Shown: positions 12,798 through 22,306, counted from the stretch's first letter. The stretch: 34,517 nt of DNA from an uncultured Lachnospiraceae bacterium (GCA_910579325.1 CAJTTU010000008.1:1-34517); one strand, 5' to 3'. Translations and numbers: made by a program. The notes: generated by a model from the sequence alone, not told the origin.

Positions 12798-14270
12798 ATG
12801 GAAAGCATCTGGTCGCTTCTGGGACAGGCTTGGAGATGGGTCTGGGACAATATTTTTTACATTAACATCATACTGGCTGTCCTGATTGTTTTTTTTCAGA
12901 GACGGGACCCGAAAGCGGTGTGGACCTGGCTGCTGGCCCTATATTTCCTGCCGATTGTCGGGTTTATCTTTTATCTTCTGATCTGTCAGGATTACCGGAA
13001 GCAGAAAATGTTCCGGATTAAGGATGTGGAGGATTCCCTGAACAGTATGCGCTCCAAGCAGGAGGAGGATCTGATCCGGAACAAAACCCATATCCATGAT
13101 TCGGTTTTGCAGGAGTATGCCGATTTGGCCCTCTATAATCTGGAGGCCAACGGCGCGGTTTATACCCGGGGAAATGATATTCAGGTGTTCACCGACGGTA
13201 TAGCGAAGTTTGAGGATCTGAAAGCGGAGATTCAATGCGCGAAACAGTATATCCATATGGAGTATTATATTATACAGAATGATTCTCTGTTTGGAGAGAT
13301 CAGCCAGCTTTTGATGGAGAAGGCCCGGGAGGGCGTGGAGGTGCGGGTTCTGTATGACGCCATGGGCTGCCGGATGATGCCGCCCTGGGCGATGCGCGGC
13401 CTGAAACAGGCGGGTGTTAAGGTGGCGGTGTTCTTTCCCGCGATTCTGAAATGGTTTCAGATCAGAGTTAATTACCGCAACCACAGAAAGATCGTGGTGA
13501 TCGACGGTAAGGTGGGATATGTGGGCGGTTTTAATATTGGCGAGGAATATATTTCCAAAAACAGGAAGTTTGGTTATTGGAGGGATACCCACTTAAAGCT
13601 GTGGGGGCCGTCGGTGATGGCGCTACAGCTTCGGTTCGTATTGGACTGGAATTTCGCGGCGAAGGATAATCTGTTTCGGGATGCGAAGTATTTTCAGGAA
13701 GGGGAAAATGACCGTCATGGGGATAAAGGGGTTCAGATCGTAGCCAGCGGCCCCGATTCCCGCAGTCAGGAAATCCGGGATAATTATCTGCGGCTGATGC
13801 ACAAGGCCAAGGATCATATTTATATTCAGACGCCTTATTTTGTGCCGGATGAAGCAATTCTTTCCGCCCTGATTATCGCGGCGAAATCCGGTGTGGACGT
13901 GCGGCTGATGATCCCCTGCAAGCCGGACCATCCGTTTGTGTACTGGGCTTCCTATTCCTATATCTGGGATCTGCTGGAGGCCGGCGCGAAATGCTATACG
14001 TACCAGAACGGCTTTCTTCATTCCAAGCTGGTGACGGCGGACGGGCTTGTGGCCTGCTGCGGTACGGCAAATATGGATATCCGCAGTTTTCAGCTGAATT
14101 TTGAGGTGAACGCGGTGATTTACGATCAGGATACGACGAGAGAGCTGGAGGAAGCGTTTTTGAAGGATATTTGTCAGTCAAAAGAAATCACCAGAGAGCT
14201 GTATGCTCAGCGCTCTCTGGTGGTGCGGGTGAAAGAGCAGGTTTCCCGGCTGCTGTCGCCTCTTTTGTAG
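12798..14270 (+). CDS. cls: Cardiolipin synthase (phospholipase D family)
   Basis: 490 residues. Two N-terminal membrane helices (about 18-35 and 43-62) are followed by two phospholipase D domains with complete HKD motifs: HRKIVVID (His229, Lys231, Asp236) and HSKLVTAD (His408, Lys410, Asp415). The enzyme joins two phosphatidylglycerols to cardiolipin plus glycerol at the membrane. AAGAAGGAG precedes the ATG. It converges with the plsC-type gene with 20 bases between stops. Length, topology and both motifs match bacterial ClsA-type enzymes. Confidence 0.93.
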   Translation: MESIWSLLGQAWRWVWDNIFYINIILAVLIVFFQRRDPKAVWTWLLALYFLPIVGFIFYLLICQDYRKQKMFRIKDVEDSLNSMRSKQEEDLIRNKTHIHDSVLQEYADLALYNLEANGAVYTRGNDIQVFTDGIAKFEDLKAEIQCAKQYIHMEYYIIQNDSLFGEISQLLMEKAREGVEVRVLYDAMGCRMMPPWAMRGLKQAGVKVAVFFPAILKWFQIRVNYRNHRKIVVIDGKVGYVGGFNIGEEYISKNRKFGYWRDTHLKLWGPSVMALQLRFVLDWNFAAKDNLFRDAKYFQEGENDRHGDKGVQIVASGPDSRSQEIRDNYLRLMHKAKDHIYIQTPYFVPDEAILSALIIAAKSGVDVRLMIPCKPDHPFVYWASYSYIWDLLEAGAKCYTYQNGFLHSKLVTADGLVACCGTANMDIRSFQLNFEVNAVIYDQDTTRELEEAFLKDICQSKEITRELYAQRSLVVRVKEQVSRLLSPLL

Positions 14271-14290
14271 CGGCCGGGAAAGATGGAGTT

Positions 14291-15025
14291 TCAGGTACTG
14301 GCAGGTGGTTCATTGTCCAGCATCCTTTGAATGATCGTTCTGACCTGTTTGCTCAGTTCTTTCTTTTCTTCTTTGGAAAGCCCCGCCGTGGGCACAGGTT
14401 TTCCGAATTCCACTGTCACCAGCGTCTTTTTCATGCGGGGAAAATGGTTTTCAAAAATGTCCGCCGTGCGGTGCATAGCCACCGGGACGATGGGACAGCC
14501 GGATTTTTCGGCGATCTTAAAGCTTCCGTCCTTAAAGGGCAGCATTCCTTCTTCCCTGCTTCTCGTGCCCTCGGGAAAGATCCAGATAGAGACGCCCTGT
14601 TTGACACAGTCGATGGCGGCCAGAATGGTTTTCAATCCTTCCTTTAAATCATCCCGGTCTAAAAACTGACAGTGAAGGTTTCGCATCCAGTCGGATAAAA
14701 GGGGGTACCGCTCCATCTCTTTCTTGGCGATAAAGCCGCATTCTCTTTTGATCAGCGTATAGCCGATCACGATGTCAAAATAGCTTCTGTGGTTTCCCAC
14801 ATAGAGAATCGGCTGGTCCTCCGGGATATTTTCCCGACCAATGACGGTCAGCTTTGTGCCGCTTAAAACCAGAACGCAGCGAAAGGCCCACTGTACGATT
14901 TTCAGCGAGGAGCGGCTCTTTCTTTCCGGATTAAATTTTCCGATGATATATTCCGCCAGCAGGAGGGGAGACCCCAGCACTAAAAACAGGATGACGAAGG
15001 AAGCGGTGATAAAGAATCGGATCAT
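14291..15025 (-). CDS. plsC: 1-acyl-sn-glycerol-3-phosphate acyltransferase
   Basis: 244 residues. An N-terminal membrane helix (about 4-25) is followed by the acyltransferase motifs: block I NHRSYFD with His79 and Asp84 (H-X4-D), block III FPEGTRS (150-156), and block IV around CPIVPVAMH. It transfers an acyl chain to lysophosphatidic acid, giving phosphatidic acid. GGAGG lies 10 bases before the ATG. Its neighbour cls works in the same pathway further downstream, so this is a small phospholipid cluster on opposite strands. Confidence 0.88.
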   Translation of the reverse strand: MIRFFITASFVILFLVLGSPLLLAEYIIGKFNPERKSRSSLKIVQWAFRCVLVLSGTKLTVIGRENIPEDQPILYVGNHRSYFDIVIGYTLIKRECGFIAKKEMERYPLLSDWMRNLHCQFLDRDDLKEGLKTILAAIDCVKQGVSIWIFPEGTRSREEGMLPFKDGSFKIAEKSGCPIVPVAMHRTADIFENHFPRMKKTLVTVEFGKPVPTAGLSKEEKKELSKQVRTIIQRMLDNEPPAST

Positions 15026-15120
15026 AAAGTAAAAACCTCCAGTATAATGTAAAGGGCAGATTCTTTACCAGAGACAGGTTCTGTCGTATCTGCCCAGTAA
15101 AAGTATAGCGACTGCAATCC

Positions 15121-16167
15121 CTATTCCACAAACACCGAATTATAACGGTCGATACACTTCCCTAAGGTCTCTGAGAAATGTCCGATGGAACCCAGAGGCG
15201 CGCCGGAGCCGCTTAAATCCAGGGGCTGGCCGCTCTCTACCTGTTTGATCATCCATTCCAGCGCCTGAATCAGAGAATCATAGAGGCCGTCAAAAGGACG
15301 GGAGTTGCTCAAGGATTCTTTGACCAGCTGGTTGTTGTCCGCCAGGGCGGCGTCCAGGTCGGCTACGGTAGTTACCAGCTCTTCATACAGCGCGCGGATA
15401 TTCGTAAGGTCCATGCTGGTGATGTTTTCATCGGTAATCTCCTGGGCATATACTTCGTCCAGCACCGCTTTTCCGACGGTGATGCCATGGCTGGCGTTAT
15501 AGATAATCAGCAATCCGTCCGCTTTCATCTGTTCTTCTTCTTTGGCGGTTCTCTCGGCGCCCATTTTGGCTACCGCGTCCATATATTCCGCGCCCATTTC
15601 GTATACGGAATCGGCGTTCGCATAGATAATCGCGTGATACTCTTTTGCTTTCTGGTACTGATTGTCGGCGTAATCGTAGCTGCCGCTGATCTCCGAGAAG
15701 GTTTCCATCATGGTCCGCAAAGGTTCGGCCATTTCCTTTACCATCCCGTCCAGCTCGTCAAAGGCCGGTTCCATATCCGCCAGCTGCAGGCAGTCGTCGA
15801 TGATATCAGTATTTTTGCCGGAAATATCAAAGCCGTAGGTGTATCCGGTGTCAGGCAGCAGGGCAAATTCTTCCGCGTAATCCACGACCAGGAAATAAGC
15901 GTCGATATCGTCCAGGACATCCAGAATATCGTTGTTCAGGTCAACGTAATAGTTATATTTGACCAGTTCCATCTGCTCCGGGGAGAGGGTTTCCTCTTCC
16001 GCTTCTGTCTTGGCTTCCGTTTCTCCGGCGGTAGTTTCCGTTTCGGGAGCGGTAGTATCTTTCTTCGCGTCGGCGCCTTGGTCCTTCTGTCCGCAGCCTG
16101 CCAGGACAAAGGCGAGAAGCAGGACTATGACTGCTTTTCCAAATGTGTTTCTGTGAAGTCCCTTCAT
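15121..16167 (-). CDS. DUF3829-like lipoprotein
   Basis: 348 residues. A lipoprotein signal peptide (MKGLHRNTFGKAVIVLLLAF) ends in the lipobox LAGC with Cys25. A Thr/Glu-rich linker follows (about 30-62, with ETTAGETEAKTEAEEE). The rest is an all-helical domain opening ELVKYNYYVDLNNDILDVLD, as in the DUF3829 (YiiG-like) family, whose function is unknown. It should be anchored on the outer face of the membrane. GTAGGAGGAACACA precedes the ATG, and its own promoter (TTGTGC-N17-TATAAT) lies upstream. The DUF3829 assignment is by memory of the family pattern. Confidence 0.75.
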   Translation of the reverse strand: MKGLHRNTFGKAVIVLLLAFVLAGCGQKDQGADAKKDTTAPETETTAGETEAKTEAEEETLSPEQMELVKYNYYVDLNNDILDVLDDIDAYFLVVDYAEEFALLPDTGYTYGFDISGKNTDIIDDCLQLADMEPAFDELDGMVKEMAEPLRTMMETFSEISGSYDYADNQYQKAKEYHAIIYANADSVYEMGAEYMDAVAKMGAERTAKEEEQMKADGLLIIYNASHGITVGKAVLDEVYAQEITDENITSMDLTNIRALYEELVTTVADLDAALADNNQLVKESLSNSRPFDGLYDSLIQALEWMIKQVESGQPLDLSGSGAPLGSIGHFSETLGKCIDRYNSVFVE

Positions 16168-16296
16168 TGTGTTCCTCCTACTTTTTCATAATTTATAGAT
16201 GTTTATGCCGGCTTTTTTCAGACGAAACCGGACTGCCATCTCCTCTGCGTATCGCAGCCTGACCGGACAGTTTTCTGTGGACAGTCTGCAACAATC

Positions 16297-16325
16297 ATTA
16301 TATCAGGTAAAAAGGGGAAGCACAA
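16297..16325 (-). promoter_or_regulatory. Promoter for the DUF3829-like lipoprotein
   Basis: Minus strand: TTGTGC (16325-16320), 17-base spacer, perfect TATAAT (16302-16297), about 130 bases before the ATG. The 332-base gap 16168-16499 otherwise holds only the divergent promoter at 16423. Confidence 0.6.
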
Positions 16326-16422
16326 GTATTCCGGCCGTAATTCAAAGCAGTCGGGAATGAAATATGGGGTGCCTGAGCAATGACGGAAATTTAAGTGTCA
16401 AGCTGCAATCTCACCATCCCTA

Positions 16423-16451
16423 TTGACTTTTCCTCTTTGCTATAGTACAAT
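16423..16451 (+). promoter_or_regulatory. Promoter for the CNNM/CorC-type gene
   Basis: TTGACT (16423-16428), 17-base spacer, TACAAT (16446-16451), about 49 bases upstream of the TTG start. Confidence 0.75.
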
Positions 16452-16499
16452 TTTCTTCATATAAACTTTATTTTATGAGAAAAGGAGTGAAACTCTAAA

Positions 16500-17780
16500 T
16501 TGGACTCGAGTGACGCCATACAGTTGCTTATTTTATTTATTTTATTAATCTTTTCCGCAATTTTTTCATCGGCGGAGACATCTTTGACCACGGCGAACCG
16601 GATTCGGATGCGCAGTCTGGCGGAGGACGGCAATAAAAAAGCTGCTTCCTTCCTGTCGATCACGGAAAACCAGGGTAAGATGTTGAGCGCCATCTTAATT
16701 GGCAATAATGTAGTGAACCTGTCTTTGTCTTCCATGGCCACGATTCTGGCCACTAAACTTCTGGGAGACGCGGGGGCGGGAATCGCCACGGGAATTGTCA
16801 CACTTTTCGTTCTGGTCTTTGGTGAGATTTCTCCGAAAACAATCGCCGCGCTTCATTCTGAAAAAATGGCTCTTTTCTACGCAAGACCGGTGCAGGCTAT
16901 GATGACGGTACTGACGCCTGTGATTTTTGCTCTCGACCAGCTGTCCAGAGGGTTCTTATTTCTTCTGCGAATCGACCCGGACGCGAAGGCCGAGTCCATC
17001 ACGGAAAGCGAGCTGCGCACCATGGTGGACGTCAGTCATGAGGAGGGCGTGATCGAGAGTGAAGAACGGAAGATGATCAATAACGTATTCGATTTCGGGG
17101 ATTCCTGTACGAAGGATATTATGATCCCCAGGATCGATATGACATTTATAGATGTGAACGCCGCCTATGAGGAGATCATTGAGACATTCCGGGAGGATAT
17201 GTTTACCAGGATGCCGGTATATGAGGACACCACGGACAATGTAATCGGCATGATTAATATGAAGGATCTGCTCCTCTATCATTCGGATGGGCCTTTTTCC
17301 GTCAGGGATGTGATGCGGGAAGCTTTTTATACTTATGAATATAAGAAAACTTCGGAATTATTTATCGAGATGCGGAGCAATTCCGTCAGTATGGCCATCG
17401 TTCTGGACGAATACGGCGCTACGGCCGGTCTGGTTACGCTGGAGGATCTGCTGGAAGAGATCGTAGGGGAGATCCGGGACGAGTATGACGAGGACGAGCT
17501 GGACAGCGTGCAGAAGGTGGGCGACCTGGAATACCGGGTGGAAGGCGCGGTAAAGCTGGACGATCTGAACGACCTGCTGGATCTGGAGCTTGAGTCGGAG
17601 GATTATGACTCGCTGGGCGGTCTGATCATCGGTCTTCTGGATCATCTGCCGGCGGTCGGAGAACAGGTCAGTGAGAATGGTTTTACGTTTGTGGTAGAGG
17701 CCGTGGATAAGAACAGGATCGAGTGGGTGCATATGTTTCTTCCGGAGCCTGCGGAGGAATCGGAGGAGACGGCACAGTAG
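16500..17780 (+). CDS. CNNM-type transporter / hemolysin family protein with CBS and CorC domains
   Basis: 426 residues. The N-terminal CNNM (DUF21) membrane domain spans about 1-170, with helices at about 7-25, 60-80 and 88-115 and the FSSAETSLTTANRIRM motif. Two CBS domains follow (about 200-320, beginning MIPRIDMTFIDV), then the CorC/HlyC C-terminal domain (about 335-415, VGDLEYRVEGAVKLDDLNDL). Relatives export Mg2+ or other cations. The start is TTG with AAAGGAG 12 bases upstream; no ATG fits the conserved N terminus. A HAD phosphatase follows 21 bases downstream, so the two form an operon. The hemolysin name is historical and is not evidence of lysis. Confidence 0.88.
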   Translation: MDSSDAIQLLILFILLIFSAIFSSAETSLTTANRIRMRSLAEDGNKKAASFLSITENQGKMLSAILIGNNVVNLSLSSMATILATKLLGDAGAGIATGIVTLFVLVFGEISPKTIAALHSEKMALFYARPVQAMMTVLTPVIFALDQLSRGFLFLLRIDPDAKAESITESELRTMVDVSHEEGVIESEERKMINNVFDFGDSCTKDIMIPRIDMTFIDVNAAYEEIIETFREDMFTRMPVYEDTTDNVIGMINMKDLLLYHSDGPFSVRDVMREAFYTYEYKKTSELFIEMRSNSVSMAIVLDEYGATAGLVTLEDLLEEIVGEIRDEYDEDELDSVQKVGDLEYRVEGAVKLDDLNDLLDLELESEDYDSLGGLIIGLLDHLPAVGEQVSENGFTFVVEAVDKNRIEWVHMFLPEPAEESEETAQ

Positions 17781-17801
17781 GCGCGCTGTCGGGAGGTAGA
17801 C

Positions 17802-18455
17802 ATGAAACGGCTGATTATTTTCGATTTGGACGGAACCGTGGGGGATACGGTGGAGTCTCTGGCGTATACGGTAAACCGGTGTTTAAGGCAGTTTTCCTTT
17901 TCGCCGCTGCCGGAAAAGAGCTTTTACTATTATGCGGGGGACGGGGCCAGGAGGATGCTGGAACGAAGCCTGCGGGACGCCGGCGATAAAAAAGGCGAGT
18001 ACTTAGATCAGATTTACGCATTGTACTGTGAAGAGTTTAAGACAGGCTGTACGGTGGGCGTAAAGTCCTTTCCCGGGCTGCCCCATGTGCTGGAGCAGTT
18101 AAAGGAGTATGGCATTATGCTGGCGGTCTGTTCCAACAAGGCGCAGCAGTATGCCGAGGCGGTGGTCACAAAAATTTACGGGGAAGGGCTGTTCGACTAT
18201 ATTTTGGGGGAACGGTCCGATATTCCCCGGAAGCCCGATCCCGCGGGACCTCTGTATATCGCCGAGGAACTGGGGGTTACGTCCGACGAATGTATTTATG
18301 TAGGAGATACGAACACAGATATGAAGACAGGGCTTGCGGCGGAGATGTTTACGGTAGGCGTTACATGGGGGTTTCGCCCAAGGGAAGAACTGGAGGAGTT
18401 TCATCCGGACCGGATTATTGACCATCCGGAAGAATTGCTGGAGCTGAACATATAG
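17802..18455 (+). CDS. HAD-superfamily phosphatase, phosphoglycolate phosphatase-like
   Basis: 217 residues with all HAD motifs: I, FDLDGTVGDT (nucleophile Asp8, Asp10); II, AVCSNK; III, the Lys in RKPDP; IV, VGDTNTDM. The cap between motifs I and II is helical (C1 type), as in Gph and PgmB. The likely activity is hydrolysis of a small phosphomonoester such as 2-phosphoglycolate; the substrate cannot be read from sequence. GGGAGGTAGAC precedes the ATG. Second gene of the operon with the CNNM protein. Confidence 0.85.
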   Translation: MKRLIIFDLDGTVGDTVESLAYTVNRCLRQFSFSPLPEKSFYYYAGDGARRMLERSLRDAGDKKGEYLDQIYALYCEEFKTGCTVGVKSFPGLPHVLEQLKEYGIMLAVCSNKAQQYAEAVVTKIYGEGLFDYILGERSDIPRKPDPAGPLYIAEELGVTSDECIYVGDTNTDMKTGLAAEMFTVGVTWGFRPREELEEFHPDRIIDHPEELLELNI

Positions 18456-18510
18456 CAGGGCTGACCGGAACGAAGGCAGGCTGTGCCGAAGGCAAAGAAT
18501 AAAAGAACAT

Positions 18511-18554
18511 AAGCCTTCCGCGGATTTCCCCGATGTCAATCCGCGCGAAGGCTT
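18511..18554. terminator. Long hairpin between convergent genes
   Basis: AAGCCTTCCGCGGATT and AATCCGCGCGAAGGCTT form a stem of about 15 pairs. It lies between the HAD gene (plus) and the gene at 18616-18864 (minus). There is no clean T-run on either side, so it may be a weak bidirectional terminator or a 3' stability element. Confidence 0.55.
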
Positions 18555-18615
18555 ATACTATGAAGGGGCCGGTAAAACGCGCCCTGTTTTCATTTTCTGA
18601 TCAGCGGTTTTCCAC

Positions 18616-18864
18616 TCAGCGCAGCTCGGCGCTGGCGGGCCAGACGCCGGTTTCCATGTGCTCGATAATGACCTTCCCGGCCAGCTTCATCTCGTCGATC
18701 CGCTCCTTCGTATAAGAAGGCAGCTCCACAGTGGATACGCTGAACATCTCCTGGGTGTCGATGCGGAAGCTGCCCTCCGTCGCTCCCCGCTGCTCCAGAT
18801 CGATGTAGCGGTAAAATACGTACCGCTCATCCTCAGACTGTTTTTCACATCTCAGCCATTTCAT
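18616..18864 (-). CDS. Small hypothetical protein downstream of gatB
   Basis: 82 residues from MKWLRCEKQSEDERYVFYRY; family not recognised. It is compact, charged and soluble, with alternating strands (YVFYRYIDLE, FRIDTQEMFSVSTVEL) and a C-terminal helix (KERIDEMKLAGKVIIEHMET). The start at 18864 was chosen over an upstream ATG at 18930 because GGAGG lies 11 bases before it; the extra N-terminal residues look non-coding. It begins 93 bases after gatB on the same strand and may be the last gene of that operon. Confidence 0.6.
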   Translation of the reverse strand: MKWLRCEKQSEDERYVFYRYIDLEQRGATEGSFRIDTQEMFSVSTVELPSYTKERIDEMKLAGKVIIEHMETGVWPASAELR

Positions 18865-18957
18865 AGTAAATTCATCCTCCGTTCTGGTTTGGCCCGCCGC
18901 CCTTCTGACCGCCGTTTTCATGTAAATCATCGGGGCGGCGGCTTTTTCGATTCGCGA

Positions 18958-20394
18958 TTATTTTGTCAGTAATTCCGTCAGAATCTTGTTAACCATCTGA
19001 GGATTCGCCTTGCCGCCCATGGCCTTCATAGTCTGACCTACCAGGAATCCCATGGCTTTTTTCTTGCCGTTATGGAAATCCTCCACGGACTGGGGATTGT
19101 CCGCGATGACCTGTTCTACCGTGGCCCGCAGCGCCCCCTCGTCGTTGACGGCTTTCAGCCCTTTTTCCTCCACATAGCGGTCGGGGTCCGTGTTGTGTCT
19201 GAAAATTTCCTCAAACACTTCTTTTCCCACAGTTCCGTTAATGGCGCCCTCATCGATCAGTTCGATCAGTTTCGCCAGATTTTCCGACGCGAAGGAAAGG
19301 TCTTCCGGTTCCATGTTGGATTCCTTTAACAGGCGCATGGTTTCGCCCATCAGCCAGTTGGACACTTTTTTCGGCTTATTGCAGATGGCCGTCGTGGCCT
19401 CAAAGAGATCGGCCAGTTTTTTCGATTCCGTTATTATTTTAGCATCATATTCCGGAATATCATAGTCTTTTTTATAGCGGGCCAGTTTTTCAGTTCGAAG
19501 TTCCGGCTGGCGGGCTCTGATTTCGGCAAGCCAGGCGTCGCTGATATGGATGGGAACAAGATCCGGCTCCGGGAAATAGCGGTAGTCTCTGGCGTCCTCC
19601 TTGGAGCGCATGGCGTAGGAATGCTCTTTGTTATCGTCCCAGCGGCGGGTTTCCTGGATCACTTCTTTGCCGTCTTCGATCAGCTCGATCTGCCGTTTCC
19701 GCTCTCCGTCGATAGCCCGGGCGATGGCCTTGAAGGAGTTCAGGTTTTTCATTTCCGTCCGGGTGCCGAAATCAGGCGCGCCCGTTTCCCGGACTGACAG
19801 GTTGACATCCGCCCGCATGGAGCCTTCCTGCAGCTTGCAGTCGGAGGCACCCAGATACTGGATGATCAGCCGCAGCTTTTCCAGATAGGCGATGACTTCC
19901 TCGGCGGTGCGCATATCCGGTTCGGAGACAATCTCGATCAGCGGCACGCCGGACCGGTTATAGTCCACCAGAGAGCAGTCCTCCCACTCGTCGTGAATTA
20001 ATTTGCCTGCGTCTTCCTCCATATGAATTTCGTGGATGCCGATGGATTTCACGCCGGTTTCCGTCTCAATATCCACATGGCCGTTTACGCAGACGGGCTG
20101 ATAGAGCTGAGAAATCTGATAGTTTTGAGGGTTGTCAGGATAAAAATAATTTTTTCTGTCGAATTTACAGTGCTGGTTGATGGTACAGTTTGTGGCCAGT
20201 CCCACGGCCACGGCATACTCTACCACCTGCTTGTTCAGCACCGGCAGGGAGCCGGGCATACCGGTGCATACCGGGCAGGTATGGGTATTGGGCGCGCCGC
20301 CGAATTCCGTACTGCAGGAACAGAAAATTTTGGTTTTGGTGGCCAGTTCCACATGGACCTCCAGGCCGATCACGGTTTCATACTGTCTGCTCAT
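18958..20394 (-). CDS. gatB: Asp-tRNA(Asn)/Glu-tRNA(Gln) amidotransferase subunit B
   Basis: 478 residues. The cradle domain begins YETVIGLEVHVELATKTKIF and carries the zinc-ligand cysteines (FCSCSTEFG and CPVCTG). The family signature DYNRSGVPLIEIVSEPDMRT is present, as is the C-terminal YqeY-like tail (about 330-478) that grips the tRNA elbow. GatB phosphorylates the mischarged Asp or Glu and passes ammonia from GatA. Its ATG overlaps the gatA stop as ATGA, so the two are translationally coupled. Confidence 0.96.
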   Translation of the reverse strand: MSRQYETVIGLEVHVELATKTKIFCSCSTEFGGAPNTHTCPVCTGMPGSLPVLNKQVVEYAVAVGLATNCTINQHCKFDRKNYFYPDNPQNYQISQLYQPVCVNGHVDIETETGVKSIGIHEIHMEEDAGKLIHDEWEDCSLVDYNRSGVPLIEIVSEPDMRTAEEVIAYLEKLRLIIQYLGASDCKLQEGSMRADVNLSVRETGAPDFGTRTEMKNLNSFKAIARAIDGERKRQIELIEDGKEVIQETRRWDDNKEHSYAMRSKEDARDYRYFPEPDLVPIHISDAWLAEIRARQPELRTEKLARYKKDYDIPEYDAKIITESKKLADLFEATTAICNKPKKVSNWLMGETMRLLKESNMEPEDLSFASENLAKLIELIDEGAINGTVGKEVFEEIFRHNTDPDRYVEEKGLKAVNDEGALRATVEQVIADNPQSVEDFHNGKKKAMGFLVGQTMKAMGGKANPQMVNKILTELLTK

Positions 20395-21869
20395 TGTGCC
20401 GCGCCTCCTTTCTCTACCATAGGGCAGGCCATCGACTGGCGGGATTGCTCATAGGCGTAAGCGGCCCGCAGAATCTTGTGTTCTTCAAAACAGTTGCCGA
20501 TCATCTGTACGCCTACGGGCAGCCCTTTCCGGTCCAGGCCGCAGGGAAGGCAGATACCGGGCAGTCCGGCCAGGTTGACAGAGATCGTGTAAATGTCTCC
20601 CAGGTACATTTTTAAGGGGTCGCTTAAGCTGTCTCCCAGCTTCGGCGCCGTGGAAGGGGCGGCAGGGGCCAGGATGACGTCGAACCGGGCAAAAGCCTTG
20701 TCAAAAGCCTGCTTGATCAGTGCCTTGGCGCGCAGAGCTTTCAGATAATAGGCGTCATAGTAGCCGGAGCTTAACACGAAGGAACCCAGCATAATCCGCC
20801 GTTTCACTTCCGGGCCGAAGCCCTCGGAGCGGGTTTTTTTATACATGTTGTGAAGGTCCGTATAGTCTGCCGTACGGTAACCGTATTTTACGCCGTCGAA
20901 CCGGGCCAGGTTGGAGCTGGCTTCCGCCGACGCGATTACGTAGTAGGCAGGAATGGCATACCGGACCAGGCTTAAATCAAATTCCTCAACTGTGGCGCCT
21001 TTGTCTTTCAGCGTCTGCGCGGCTTTAAGAACGCTGGTTTTCACGTCTTCGTCCAGTCCGTCGCCGAAATAGTCGGCAGGGATGCCGACGCGCAGGTCCT
21101 TTACGTCGTCCCGCAGGGCGGCGGTGAAATCGTAGCTGTCTCTTTTGACGGAAGTGCTGTCTTTGGGGTCATAGGAGGAGATTGCTTCCAGTATGGCCGC
21201 GCAGTCAGATATGTCTTTGGCGACAGGTCCGATCTGGTCCAGGGAAGAACCGTAGGCGATTAATCCGTAACGGGACACCGTGCCGTAAGTGGGCTTGATG
21301 CCGGTGACGCCGCAGAAGGCGCTTGGCTGGCGGATGGAGCCGCCGGTGTCGGAACCCAGCGAAAAGCTGACCTCTCCGGCGGCCACCGCGGCGCAGGAGC
21401 CGCCGGAAGAACCGCCTGGAACATGGTTCGGGTTCCAGGGATTTTTCGTGACGCCGAAGGCCGAGGTTTCCGTGGTGCTGCCCATGGCAAATTCGTCCAT
21501 ATTGGTCTTGCCGATGATAACGGCGCCGGCCCGTTCCAGGTTCAGGACAGCCTGGGCCGTGTATGTGGGATAAAAGTTTTCAAGGATTTTTGAGCTGCAG
21601 GTAGTTTTCAGTCCGTTTGTACACATGTTGTCTTTGATGGCGACGGGTACGCCGGCCAAGGGACCGGTCAGGGCGCCGTCGTCGATGGATTTCTGTACCT
21701 GGGCGGCCCGTTTTTTCGCGTATTCCGGTGTCAGTGACACAAAGGCGTGAACGGAAGGTTCTTTGGACCCGGACTGGTCCAGCGCTTCTTCCACGGCTTC
21801 CATTACGGAAACCTCCCGGGACCTGATCTTTCTGCCAAGCTCCAGGGCGGTCAAGTTCATTAAACTCAT
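20391..21869 (-). CDS. gatA: Asp-tRNA(Asn)/Glu-tRNA(Gln) amidotransferase subunit A
   Basis: 492 residues from MSLMNLTALELGRKI. Amidase-signature family; the Ser-cisSer-Lys triad is Lys79 (VAIKDN), Ser154 (PGGSSGGS) and Ser178 (DTGGSIRQPS), at the positions known for GatA. It releases ammonia from glutamine and channels it to GatB. The start at 21869 is preceded by GAGAGG; an earlier ATG at 21884 would put the ribosome binding site inside the gene. 140 bases separate it from gatC, and it overlaps gatB by four bases. Confidence 0.96.
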   Translation of the reverse strand: MSLMNLTALELGRKIRSREVSVMEAVEEALDQSGSKEPSVHAFVSLTPEYAKKRAAQVQKSIDDGALTGPLAGVPVAIKDNMCTNGLKTTCSSKILENFYPTYTAQAVLNLERAGAVIIGKTNMDEFAMGSTTETSAFGVTKNPWNPNHVPGGSSGGSCAAVAAGEVSFSLGSDTGGSIRQPSAFCGVTGIKPTYGTVSRYGLIAYGSSLDQIGPVAKDISDCAAILEAISSYDPKDSTSVKRDSYDFTAALRDDVKDLRVGIPADYFGDGLDEDVKTSVLKAAQTLKDKGATVEEFDLSLVRYAIPAYYVIASAEASSNLARFDGVKYGYRTADYTDLHNMYKKTRSEGFGPEVKRRIMLGSFVLSSGYYDAYYLKALRAKALIKQAFDKAFARFDVILAPAAPSTAPKLGDSLSDPLKMYLGDIYTISVNLAGLPGICLPCGLDRKGLPVGVQMIGNCFEEHKILRAAYAYEQSRQSMACPMVEKGGAAQ

Positions 21870-22009
21870 ATGATAACCTCTCATTCCAGTTCCGCAACTC
21901 CCCTTCCAAGCCCCCTGGAACTGGGAGAATTTCCAGCCACTGAAGTGTCTGTAAATCCTCCCGGGGCTTGTACGGTACGTTGCTATTGATATAGATTAAT
22001 TGACATTAT

Positions 22010-22306
22010 TTATTGTTCTACGGTTTTCGGTACCTTGAACGCGTTGTCTTTTTGTTCCGGCGCGTTGGAAAGAATGGCTTTGCGGTCGTCGCCGTTTGTG
22101 ACCACATCCTCCCGGAATACGTTTTGCGTCGGGAAAATATAGGACATGGGCTCTACGCCGGAGGTGTCCAGCTCGTTCAGCTGGTCGATATAGTCCAGCA
22201 TTCTGCTCATGTCTTTTTTTGCCTGTTCCTTTTCTTCGCTGGACAGTTCCAGCTTTGCCAGAATGCCTACGTAGTCGATCATTTCGTCTGTGATGATGTT
22301 TGCCAT
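22010..22306 (-). CDS. gatC: Asp-tRNA(Asn)/Glu-tRNA(Gln) amidotransferase subunit C
   Basis: 98 residues, normal length. Opens MANIITDEMIDYVGILAKLE and contains DMSRMLDYIDQLNELDTSGV followed by EPMSYIFP and FREDVV, the GatC hallmarks. It wraps around the GatA-GatB interface and stabilises the complex. AGGAG lies about seven bases before the ATG. It is placed between aspS (35-base gap) and gatA. Confidence 0.94.
   Translation of the reverse strand: MANIITDEMIDYVGILAKLELSSEEKEQAKKDMSRMLDYIDQLNELDTSGVEPMSYIFPTQNVFREDVVTNGDDRKAILSNAPEQKDNAFKVPKTVEQ

Noticed and set aside
15026..15060. TATACT near 15035 as a -10 box for plsC
   Set aside because: It overlaps the ribosome binding site, so a transcript starting there would lack it.
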